Shown piece after piece: positions 57,478 to 64,000 of a stretch of 64,000 nucleotides of DNA. Origin of the DNA: Micromonospora sp. WMMD1120. Lineage in GTDB: Bacteria; Actinomycetota; Actinomycetes; Mycobacteriales; Micromonosporaceae. Both the position numbers and the translations under genes were made by a program. The notes beneath the pieces were generated by a model. It saw nothing but the letters and a program-made list of their open reading frames with translations. It searched no databases and was not told the origin of the DNA. The stretch is from positions 434,001 to 498,000 of the forward strand of contig NZ_JARUBO010000005.1 of assembly GCF_029626235.1 (NCBI RefSeq), given 5' to 3'. How positions within the stretch are numbered: the first letter of the stretch is position 1; each line of letters starts with the position of its first letter.

Positions 57478-58433
57478 GACTGGCCACCCTTCGCGTACGC
57501 CTTGTCGCGGTACTTCGTGAAACCCTCGGCGTCGTCGACGTAGGCCCAGGGCAGTGAGGTGCCACGGTTGCCGAGCGCCCGGAACTGGCTGGCGGCGGCC
57601 GACCACTGCTCGGTGAGGCTGAACATCAGCGCGAACGACGAGCGGACCCAGACCCACCCGGGCCGGTCGACGAAGTCCGGGTGCAGCACTGATCGCTGCC
57701 CGGCGCGCATGATCTCGTTCACCACCGCTTCGCTGCGCAGGTAGGCCGACTGCTCCCGTGCGGTGTCGAAGTCGAGCCAGCGTTCCAGATGCGCCTCCGC
57801 GACGACGACGGCGTTCAGCGACCCGTCGGGCGCGGCGTCCGCGCACTCACGGGCGAAGCCGAACGCCCGGTCCCAGTTCCCGCTCCACTTCGGGCAGAAC
57901 TGCTGGAGCAGGCTCGCCTGGGCGGGGGCATGGTGCGGGTGGTGCTGGGCGAGCCGGTCGTAGCGGCGGCGGGCCTCGTTCTGGCCCAGTTGTAGGCCGC
58001 GGGCGAGGGTGATCCGCTGGGTCCACGCTGCCGCGTCGTCCGGGTGGCGTGCGGTGACGTCGATGAGAACCTGCTCGGCGCGGCGCAGGTGGTCGTGGAA
58101 CTGGTCGAACTGCGACCGACTGACGTGCTCCGCTCGGGCGCCGCTACGGATCCGCCAACCCGCGCAGATGAGGTGCGTGCCGAGCAGGGTGCCCGCGAGC
58201 TGGTCGGTGGGGTCCTCGTCGTGGACGCGGCGCAGGAACGCGTCGGTGGTGCAGTGGTCGCCGGCCTCCCGGACGAGCAGGGTACGGCCGTCGTGGTCAC
58301 GGTCGGCGAACAGTGCGCGGACAGCGGGCCAGTCGGCCGCGTCGAGCGCCTTCCGGAGGTCGTTGACCTCGGGGTACGCGGCACCGGCGTCGAAGGTGGG
58401 TGCCGGTAGAGGGGCGGGCATGGCGGCGATCAT
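57474..58433 (-). CDS. TPR-like helical protein, partner of the M16 gene
   Basis: The protein has 319 residues; ATG 58433 or 58421. Helical repeats are rich in Ala/Leu and Asp: VRALFADRDHDGRTLLV, AEQVLIDVTARHPDD, ARRRYDRLAQHHPHHAPAQ and NAVVVAEAHLERWLDF. The central region has TPR character but no perfect consensus. It overlaps the M16-like gene by 4 bases and should act with it. The function is unknown. Confidence 0.8.
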   Translation of the reverse strand: MIAAMPAPLPAPTFDAGAAYPEVNDLRKALDAADWPAVRALFADRDHDGRTLLVREAGDHCTTDAFLRRVHDEDPTDQLAGTLLGTHLICAGWRIRSGARAEHVSRSQFDQFHDHLRRAEQVLIDVTARHPDDAAAWTQRITLARGLQLGQNEARRRYDRLAQHHPHHAPAQASLLQQFCPKWSGNWDRAFGFARECADAAPDGSLNAVVVAEAHLERWLDFDTAREQSAYLRSEAVVNEIMRAGQRSVLHPDFVDRPGWVWVRSSFALMFSLTEQWSAAASQFRALGNRGTSLPWAYVDDAEGFTKYRDKAYAKGGQS

Positions 58434-58486
58434 AGGTGATCAACTACGCCGCCGATGTCCCGTTTACCGGCCCGTCCGCAGCCCGT

Positions 58487-59725
58487 TCACGTCGCGCGCA
58501 GCTCGTCCAGCACCGCCCCGGCGGCCCGCCAGCCGCTGGTCAGAGCGCCCTGGATCGATGGGCTGTCCCGGTGGTCACCGGCCACGAACAGGCCCTTCCC
58601 CAGCGCGACGGGCTTGCGCAGCCGACCCTGCGGCGGCGGCGCGGCGGGCAGCGCCTGCGGTACGGCGACGGTGGTGAGGTGGGTCCAGTCGGCGGTGGAC
58701 CGGCCGTACAGCCGGGTCAACTCGGCCCGGATGGTCGGCTCGGGTGGGGCGGTCGGGCCGACCACCGAGGTGGCCACGAGGTGCCGGCCGGCCGGGGCGT
58801 AGGTCGGTGCCGCGTTGCTGAGCACCACCGTGTTCGCCACGATCTCCCGCCGCTCGCCGTCGACGAGCAGGATGGGCTCGCTCAGCGGCGGCTCGGGAGC
58901 GCTGTGGTAGTAGGTGGTGTAGCTGTGCATCCGTACCGTCGTCAGGGCCGGTAGCAGCGCGGACGCGGCGGGTGGGTCGACGGCGACCACGACGGCCCGG
59001 CAGCGGATCTCGCCGGCCTGGGTGCGGACCCGGCCGGGGACGACCTCGGCGACCGGGGTGTCCAGGTCGAGCAGGTCGGCGGGGAGCGGGTCGGCGATGG
59101 CCCGGGGCAGCGCGGCCATGCCCTCGGCGGGCAGGCCGATCCGGCCGCGGGCGAAGGAGCGCAGCACCATCGCGAACACGTGACTGGAGGTGGACAGCTC
59201 CCGGTCGATGAAGACGCCGGACAGGAACGGCCGCAGCAGCTCCTCGATGATGGCGTCGGAGAGGCCGGCCCGGCGCAGCGCCGTCTCGGTGGTGGTCTCC
59301 GGCGCGGCGAGCAGTCGGGCCGGCGGCAGCGTGGCGCAGCCCGTGGCGAGCGTGGCGAAGCGCAGACGGTCGAGCAGGGTGCCGACCCCGGCGAGCGCGG
59401 TGCGGGGGCCGCCGGTCGGCTCGCGCAGCGGGTTGACCAGCCGGAGCAGGTCGTCGCCCTTGCGCACTAGCACCCCGGAGGTGAAGTAGCCGAGCCGCAG
59501 CCGGTCGGTGTCGAGCAGCGTGCCGAGCCGGGGGTAGGCGGTGTTGAGCACCTGGAAACCCCTGTCGATGCGGTAGCCGTCGACCACGTCGGTGGCGACC
59601 CGGCCGCCGAGCCGGCCGCCGGCCTCCAGCAGCCGCCAGGGCACGCCGGCGCGGTGCAGCCGGCGGGCGGCGGCGAGGCCGGCCAGGCCGCCGCCGACGA
59701 TGACCACATCGGTTTCAGCCAGCAC
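58487..59725 (-). CDS. FAD-dependent amine-oxidase/phytoene-desaturase-like protein
   Basis: The GTG at 59725 has GGGAGG six bases upstream and gives 412 residues; GTG 59743 is the longer option. The FAD motif is VVIVGGGLAGLAAARRLHRAG followed by LLEAGGRLGGRVAT, the GG-motif of the flavin-amine-oxidase/carotene-desaturase family. The C-terminal FAD segment is LFVAGDHRDSPSIQGALTSG. There is no signal peptide. Similar proteins include protoporphyrinogen oxidase-like and squalene-associated FAD proteins; the substrate is not clear. It overlaps the end of the MmpL gene by 11 bp. Confidence 0.9.
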   Translation of the reverse strand: MLAETDVVIVGGGLAGLAAARRLHRAGVPWRLLEAGGRLGGRVATDVVDGYRIDRGFQVLNTAYPRLGTLLDTDRLRLGYFTSGVLVRKGDDLLRLVNPLREPTGGPRTALAGVGTLLDRLRFATLATGCATLPPARLLAAPETTTETALRRAGLSDAIIEELLRPFLSGVFIDRELSTSSHVFAMVLRSFARGRIGLPAEGMAALPRAIADPLPADLLDLDTPVAEVVPGRVRTQAGEIRCRAVVVAVDPPAASALLPALTTVRMHSYTTYYHSAPEPPLSEPILLVDGERREIVANTVVLSNAAPTYAPAGRHLVATSVVGPTAPPEPTIRAELTRLYGRSTADWTHLTTVAVPQALPAAPPPQGRLRKPVALGKGLFVAGDHRDSPSIQGALTSGWRAAGAVLDELRAT

Positions 59726-61832
59726 CGCGCGCCTCCCGCTCACCGTTCGTCCGGGACAACCGGCCCGGCCACCAGATCTTCGGCCCGATGTCGTACGCGA
59801 GTGCGGGCACCAGCAACGACCGGACGATGATGGTGTCGATCAGTACCCCGATGGCGACCGCGCTACCCAGCTCGACGAGCACGACGAGGGGCAGCACGGC
59901 GAGAGCGGAGAAGGTGGCCGCGAGCACGATGCCGGCGGAGGTGATCACCCCGCCGGTGACGGCGAGGCCGGCGAGCACACCGGCGCGGGTGCCCCGCCGG
60001 ACCGACTCCTCGCGTACCCGGCTCATCAGGAAGATGTTGTAGTCGATCCCGAGCGCGACCAGGAAGACGAAGGCGAACAGCGGGAACGAGGAGTCCACGC
60101 CGGGAAAGTCGAAGACGTGCCGGAACAGCAGCGCGCACAGCCCGAGGGTCGCGGCGAAGCTGAGCAGCACCGTGGCGATCAGCAGCAGCGGGGCGAGCAG
60201 GGCCCGCAGCAGCAGGGCGAGGATCACCAGGATGACCAGCAGCACCACCGGGATGATGACGTTCTGGTCGCGCTTCGCGGCGTCCGAGGTGTCCACGTTG
60301 ATCGCGGTGAAGCCGCCGACCACGGCGTCCGCGCCGGGCACCCGGTGGACGGCGACCCGCAGCTCGCGGATGGTCCGCTCGGCGCCGTCGCTGTCCGGCG
60401 GGTCGGTCAGCGTCGCCTCCAGTTGCACCCGCCCGTCGACGACCTTCGGCGCGGCGCCGGGGTCGGGTGGGCCGGCCTGCGGGCCGGCGGTGAGCGGGCG
60501 GACGTCGGCGACGCCGGGCACGTCCTGCGCCACCTGGGCGACCTGCCGGGCGGCCCGCTCGGTGGTGAAGATGCTGGCCGGGCTTCCGGTGCCTCCCGGG
60601 TAGTGCCGGGCGATCACCTCCTGCCCGTCCACCGAGTCGGTGCGCTGGGTGAACAGGTCGGACTGGCCGAGGGTGGTGGCGCCGAGCTGGGTGAGGCCGA
60701 GCGTGAGCACCGCCAGCACCACGGCGGTGCTCAACCAGATCGGCCGGGCGTGCCGGGCCACGAAGCCGGCCACCCGGCTCCAGATGCCGTGCTCGACCCG
60801 GGGGTCGGCCTGGTCGGCCCGGGGCCTGCGGGGCCAGAACGCCCACCGGCCGCCGAGCACCAGCAGCGCGGGCAGGAAGGTGAGCATGACCAGCAGGGTG
60901 GCGGCGATGCCGATGGCCGCGACCGGACCCAGCGCCCGGTTCGAGTTGAGGCTGGACAGCAGCAGGCAGAGGAGGCTGACGATGACCGTGCCGCCGGAGG
61001 CGATGATGGCCGGCGCGGCACCCTTCCAGGCGGCGCGCATCGCGTCCCAGGGCCGGCCGTGCCGGTGCAACTCCTCCCGGTAGCGGGCGATGAGCAGCAG
61101 CGCGTAGTCGGTGCCGGCGCCGAAGACCAGCACGGTGAGGATGCCCTGGGCCTGCCCGTTGAGCTTGAGCACGTCGGCGTCCGCGAGCAGGTAGACGAAG
61201 ACCGCGGCGAGGGCGTACGACATCCCGGCGGCGAGCAGCGGAAAGATCCAGAGCACCGGGCTGCGGTAGACGACCAACAGGATGATCAGCACCACGACCA
61301 GGGTGACCAGCAGCAGCGGCCCGTCGATGGCGGAGAACACCTCGATCAGGTCGGCCAGCAGCCCGGCCGGTCCGGCGACGTCCACGCTCAGCCCGTCCCG
61401 GTCACCGCCGGCGCTGTCGCGCAGGTCTTCGACGACACGGCCGATCTGCTCGCCCTCGGCGTCGTCCACCGGCACGATGACCTGGACCGCCTGACCGTCC
61501 TCGCTCGGGATGGGCGGGGGCAGCGGGGTGACCACTCCGGGGATCTGGGCGAACCGGGCGGCGTCGGCGCGTACCCGTTGCCGGTCGGCGTCGGTGATCC
61601 CGGTGGGCCGCTCGTAGACGACGAGGGCCGGGATGGTCTGCCGGTCGACGAAGTCGTCGGCCAGATCCTGGGCCCGGGTCGCCTCCGCGTCGGTGGGCAG
61701 GAAGGCGGCATTGTCGTTGGTGGCGACCTCGCTGAGCCGCCCCGAGTACGGACCGGCGACGGCGCCGACCACCAGCCAGGCCAGCACGATCGCCACCGCG
61801 ATCAGCGTGACCCGGCCGCCTCGTCCGGACAT
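59715..61832 (-). CDS. MmpL-type RND-superfamily exporter
   Basis: The ATG at 61832 gives 705 residues. Two copies of a six-helix bundle preceded by an external loop are seen, the standard RND/MMPL plan. Key segments: YRSPVLWIFPLLAAGMSYALA, VFGAGTDYALLLIARYREE, and the second half LVALGIDYNIFLMSRVREE, whose GxDYxxFL and GTDYALLL carry the proton-relay aspartates. It exports lipids or drugs across the membrane. The flavoprotein gene overlaps its 3' end, so both are co-transcribed; the flavoprotein may make or modify the cargo. Confidence 0.95.
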   Translation of the reverse strand: MSGRGGRVTLIAVAIVLAWLVVGAVAGPYSGRLSEVATNDNAAFLPTDAEATRAQDLADDFVDRQTIPALVVYERPTGITDADRQRVRADAARFAQIPGVVTPLPPPIPSEDGQAVQVIVPVDDAEGEQIGRVVEDLRDSAGGDRDGLSVDVAGPAGLLADLIEVFSAIDGPLLLVTLVVVLIILLVVYRSPVLWIFPLLAAGMSYALAAVFVYLLADADVLKLNGQAQGILTVLVFGAGTDYALLLIARYREELHRHGRPWDAMRAAWKGAAPAIIASGGTVIVSLLCLLLSSLNSNRALGPVAAIGIAATLLVMLTFLPALLVLGGRWAFWPRRPRADQADPRVEHGIWSRVAGFVARHARPIWLSTAVVLAVLTLGLTQLGATTLGQSDLFTQRTDSVDGQEVIARHYPGGTGSPASIFTTERAARQVAQVAQDVPGVADVRPLTAGPQAGPPDPGAAPKVVDGRVQLEATLTDPPDSDGAERTIRELRVAVHRVPGADAVVGGFTAINVDTSDAAKRDQNVIIPVVLLVILVILALLLRALLAPLLLIATVLLSFAATLGLCALLFRHVFDFPGVDSSFPLFAFVFLVALGIDYNIFLMSRVREESVRRGTRAGVLAGLAVTGGVITSAGIVLAATFSALAVLPLVVLVELGSAVAIGVLIDTIIVRSLLVPALAYDIGPKIWWPGRLSRTNGEREARGAG

Positions 61833-61940
61833 CCGCACTCACCCCATGGATCGACGCGTGAGTCGACGTGGCGGAAGCCTCGGTCGACAGCGACCATCCT
61901 GCCGGGCACACGAGCGCCAAGCGGTCCAAACCTCGCATTC

Positions 61941-62002
61941 TGCCCCGTGCCCCGTGCCCCGTGCCCCGTGCCCCGTGCCCCGTGCCCCGTGCCCCGTGCC
62001 CG
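61941..62002 (+). repeat. Eight 7-bp tandem repeats
   Basis: The unit TGCCCCG is repeated eight times perfectly (61941-61996), then a partial copy. It abuts the left arm of the hairpin that follows. The pattern matches the tandem-repeat-plus-hairpin layout at 20982 and 22327. Confidence 0.95.
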
Positions 62003-62081
62003 AGATTGTGCTCGAACCAGGAAGTAGTGGCCTCCCGACGCACCGACACCACTACAACAATGTTCGAGCGCGATCTCGGGC
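61998..62081. repeat. Imperfect long hairpin (fourth family)
   Basis: The left arm 61998-62030 and right arm 62049-62081 pair through three blocks: GCCCGAGAT/ATCTCGGGC, GCTCGAAC/GTTCGAGC and GTAGTGG/CCACTAC, separated by unpaired bases at equal spacing. The loop is 18 bases. It lies between the MmpL start and tRNA-Asn. The stretch 61833-62158 has no gene. Confidence 0.85.
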
Positions 62082-62158
62082 GCCCGAAACCAACCGGTGC
62101 GTGTTGGGCACGGAAAACGCCCGCCGGCATGCGGGCCGACGGGCGCGGGATGGAGAAG

Positions 62159-62231
62159 CTCCCCCGATTGGACTCGAACCAATAACCTGCCGGTTAACAG
62201 CCGGCTGCTCTGCCAATTGAGCTACAGGGGA
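62159..62231 (-). tRNA. tRNA-Asn (anticodon GTT)
   Basis: On the minus strand the 73-base sequence forms a cloverleaf: acceptor TCCCCTG pairing with CGGGGGA plus G73, D arm GCTC...GAGC, anticodon stem GCCGG around CTGTTAA (anticodon GTT) and T arm ATTGGTTCGAGTCCAAT. CCA is not encoded. Confidence 0.97.
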
Positions 62232-62404
62232 CCGTGCACCGCGCGACACCGGATCTCCCCGACGCCGTGCGACGGGACAAGAGTACAGGACATTCCCCGG
62301 TGGTGGTCCAGCGGGTTCCGCCCCGACTCGCGAAGATCAAGAAGCGCAGGTCACCGGCGGGACGTATCGACAATCGGTGTAAATCGCCATCCCGGCACAA
62401 GCAT

Positions 62405-62430
62405 GCTTGAGCGGGGAGCAGGATGGGTAG
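62405..62430 (+). promoter_or_regulatory. Candidate SigB-type stress promoter for the YtxH-like gene
   Basis: GCTT (62405-62408), 16 bases, then GGGTAG (62425-62430) fits the actinobacterial SigB pattern GNNT-N14-16-GGGTA(C/T) except at the last base. It lies 94 bases before the ATG at 62525. The rest of 62232-62524 holds no gene. Confidence 0.45.
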
Positions 62431-62524
62431 TTAGCTGCGGACAGAGGACGCAGGCGCGAACAGGTCGCCTTCCGACGGGGCAACCCGCCGGGGTGACGGC
62501 GCGTCAGGTACGGAAGGAGCCGCC

Positions 62525-62929
62525 ATGCGCGGAAAGATCATGTTTCTTGGCGGGCTGGCTGCGGGATTCGTCCTGGGCGCCCGTGCCGGCCGGGAGAAGT
62601 ACGAGGAGCTGGTGGTCCGGGGCCGCAAGGTGCTCGACCACCCGACCGTCCAGGAGGCGGCCGGGGTCGCGCAGGCCCAGGCCAACAAGCTCTACAGCGA
62701 GGGTAAGGACAAGCTCGGCCACACCAGGCTGGGCGAGAAGCTGGGCACCGGCAACGGCAGCTCCGGCAAGCAGGAGCTGACCGCCGCCGACGACGCGTTC
62801 GCCGGCACGCCCGCCACCGTGGGCGCCAAGGCGGGCAACAGCCCGGTCGGCACGACCTCCGGGTCGCCGTCGTCCACGAACCCCCGCACCAAGCCGTCCG
62901 GCACGGGCACGAACGCCAGCACGCTCTGA
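62525..62929 (+). CDS. YtxH-like small membrane-associated protein
   Basis: The ATG at 62525 with GGAAGGAG upstream gives 134 residues. The N-terminus MRGKIMFLGGLAAGFVLGARA is a short membrane segment with a Gly pattern followed by GREKYEELVVRGRKV, the YtxH-like layout. The middle is helical (QAQANKLYSEGKDKL) and the C-terminal half is a disordered Ser/Thr/Gly/Pro region (GTTSGSPSSTNPRTKPS). YtxH proteins in other bacteria belong to the general stress regulon. The function is unknown. Confidence 0.85.
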   Translation: MRGKIMFLGGLAAGFVLGARAGREKYEELVVRGRKVLDHPTVQEAAGVAQAQANKLYSEGKDKLGHTRLGEKLGTGNGSSGKQELTAADDAFAGTPATVGAKAGNSPVGTTSGSPSSTNPRTKPSGTGTNASTL

Positions 62930-62943
62930 TCCACCGCACCTCG

Positions 62944-62975
62944 ACGGGCCGGTCGCCGCAGGGCGACCGGCCCGT
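62944..62975. terminator. Bidirectional hairpin terminator
   Basis: The perfect 14-bp arms ACGGGCCGGTCGCC (62944-62957) and GGCGACCGGCCCGT (62962-62975) with the 4-base loop GCAG lie between two convergent genes. Confidence 0.88.
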
Positions 62976-62993
62976 GGTACGTCCGGGGTGCGC

Positions 62994-64000
62994 TCAGTCC
63001 TTGCTGCTGAACGCCGCGTCGAAGGCGGCGCTCGGGGCGTCGAAGGCGAGCCGGCGGACGAACTGCAACGCCTCCGGGGCACCGACCAGGCGGTCCATCC
63101 CGGCGTCCTCCCACTCGATCGAGATCGGGCCGTCGTAGCCGATCGCGTTCAGGGCGCGGAAGCAGTCCTCCCAGGGCACGTCGCCGTGCCCGGTGGAGAC
63201 GAAGTCCCACCCGCGGCGCAGGTCCGCCCAGGGCAGGTGCGAGGCGAGCCGGCCGCGTCGGCCGTCGCCGGTACGCACCTTGGCGTCCTTGCAGTCCACG
63301 TGGTAGATCCGGTCGGCGAAGTCGAAGATGAAGTTCACCGGGTCCAGCTCCTGCCAGACGAAGTGCGACGGGTCCCAGTTGAGCCCGAACGCCGGCCGGT
63401 TGCCGATCGCCTCCAACGTCCGCTTCGTCGTCCAGTAGTCGTACGCGATCTCGCTCGGGTGCACCTCGTGCGCGAACCGCACCCCCACCTCGTCGAACAC
63501 GTCGAGGATCGGGTTCCACCGGTCGGCGAAGTCCTGGTAGCCGCGCTCGATCATCGACGGCGGCACCGGCGGGAACATCGCGAGGGTGTGCCAGATCGAC
63601 GAGCCGGTGAAACCGACGACGGTGTTCACACCAAGCTTCGCCGCCGCCCGCGCGGTGTCCTTGATCTCCTCGGCGGCCCGCTGACGGACGCCCTCGGGCT
63701 CCCCGTCACCCCAGATGCGACCGGGCAGGATGTCCTGGTGCCGCTCGTCGATCGGGTGGTCGCAGACCGCCTGACCGACAAGGTGGTTGGAGATCGTGAA
63801 GACCTGGAGGTTGTGCTTCGCGAGGGTCTCCTTCTTACGCTCGACGTACGAGTCGTCGGCGAGCGCCTTGTCGACCTCGAAGTGGTCGCCCCAGCAGGCG
63901 AGCTCCAGACCGTCGTAGCCCCACTCGGAGGCGAGCCGGCAGACCTCCTCGAACGGAAGGTCGGCCCACTGGCCCGTGAAGAGCGTGATGGGTCGCGCCA
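62994..64000 (-). CDS. Sugar phosphate isomerase/epimerase (5' end at window edge)
   Basis: The frame is open to the last base; the first complete residues are [19 protein letters not shown]. If base 64001 is A's complement the start is ATG just outside the window, giving 335 residues. The fold is a xylose-isomerase-like TIM barrel: [58 protein letters not shown] and [13 protein letters not shown], which hold the metal-binding Glu, Asp and His. The family includes inosose dehydratase (IolE) and hydroxypyruvate isomerase relatives. It is probably involved in inositol or sugar catabolism. Nearly complete. Confidence 0.92.
   Translation of the reverse strand, partial: ARPITLFTGQWADLPFEEVCRLASEWGYDGLELACWGDHFEVDKALADDSYVERKKETLAKHNLQVFTISNHLVGQAVCDHPIDERHQDILPGRIWGDGEPEGVRQRAAEEIKDTARAAAKLGVNTVVGFTGSSIWHTLAMFPPVPPSMIERGYQDFADRWNPILDVFDEVGVRFAHEVHPSEIAYDYWTTKRTLEAIGNRPAFGLNWDPSHFVWQELDPVNFIFDFADRIYHVDCKDAKVRTGDGRRGRLASHLPWADLRRGWDFVSTGHGDVPWEDCFRALNAIGYDGPISIEWEDAGMDRLVGAPEALQFVRRLAFDAPSAAFDAAFSSKD

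Noticed and set aside
61941..62002. Possible CRISPR array
   Set aside because: Units are 7 bp, contiguous, without spacers. It is a simple tandem repeat.
59592..62027. An 811-residue plus-strand frame across the flavoprotein and MmpL genes
   Set aside because: Its composition is repetitive (Gln/Gly/Asp/Arg) and it is antisense to two well-supported genes.

Overview
The window is very GC-rich and dense with genes. Most genes start with GTG or ATG and many overlap by 1-4 bases. F420-type oxidoreductases, ECF sigma factors, Uma2, DesKR-like two-component pairs and MmpL-type exporters are all present. This fits an actinomycete chromosome, and the gene style and hairpin repeats suggest Micromonosporaceae (Micromonospora-like). 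That assignment is inference; no marker here fixes the genus.

Layout. 0-9 kb: end of a peroxiredoxin, a DsbA-like thiol protein, a large LuxR (LAL) regulator, an alcohol dehydrogenase, a saccharopine-dehydrogenase-like reductase, a MerR protein fused to a DNA sliding-clamp-like module, and serS. 9-13.7 kb (minus strand): a four-gene redox operon comprising a haem-type membrane protein, a NuoF-ferredoxin fusion, a TlpA lipoprotein and CcdA. 13.9-16.4 kb: secreted alpha-amylase with a clear promoter/operator, then an L,D-transpeptidase. 16.4-19.9 kb: an ABC exporter with its two-component system. 20-27 kb: hydrolase, site-2 protease, alditol-oxidase-like flavoprotein, PH-like membrane protein, F420 oxidoreductase and an ArsR/SRPBCC pair. 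27-29 kb: a probable phage-derived remnant. 29-36.4 kb: Uma2, aldo/keto reductase with divergent TetR, GNAT, MFS, HD protein, and an ECF41-type sigma factor with its oxidoreductase. 36.7-40.8 kb: sigma/anti-sigma/ABC operon. 40.8-48.4 kb: two unusual Ser/Thr kinases (kinase-TPR-WD40 and FHA-kinase) flanking a small uncharacterised protein. 48.4-55.5 kb: an accessory-looking zone with a nucleotidyltransferase pair, an XRE regulator, gene fragments, a kinase, two paralogous dehydrogenases with HxlR, and a Phd/RelE pair. 55.6-64 kb: CAU tRNA, M16-like protein, TPR protein, flavoprotein, MmpL-type exporter, tRNA-Asn, a YtxH-like stress protein and a sugar isomerase cut by the window edge.

The most striking unexplained structure is a set of long perfect or near-perfect hairpins at gene ends. 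Three are copies of one roughly 61-bp family (arms GTTGATCATGAAGTT, shared core GACACGCCGA). Several hairpins abut simple-sequence repeats, and the hairpin itself supplies the stop codon of at least three adjacent genes. The other leads are the MerR-clamp fusion, the redox operon and the paired-kinase cluster. No CRISPR array, rRNA operon, intact insertion sequence or large biosynthetic cluster was seen.
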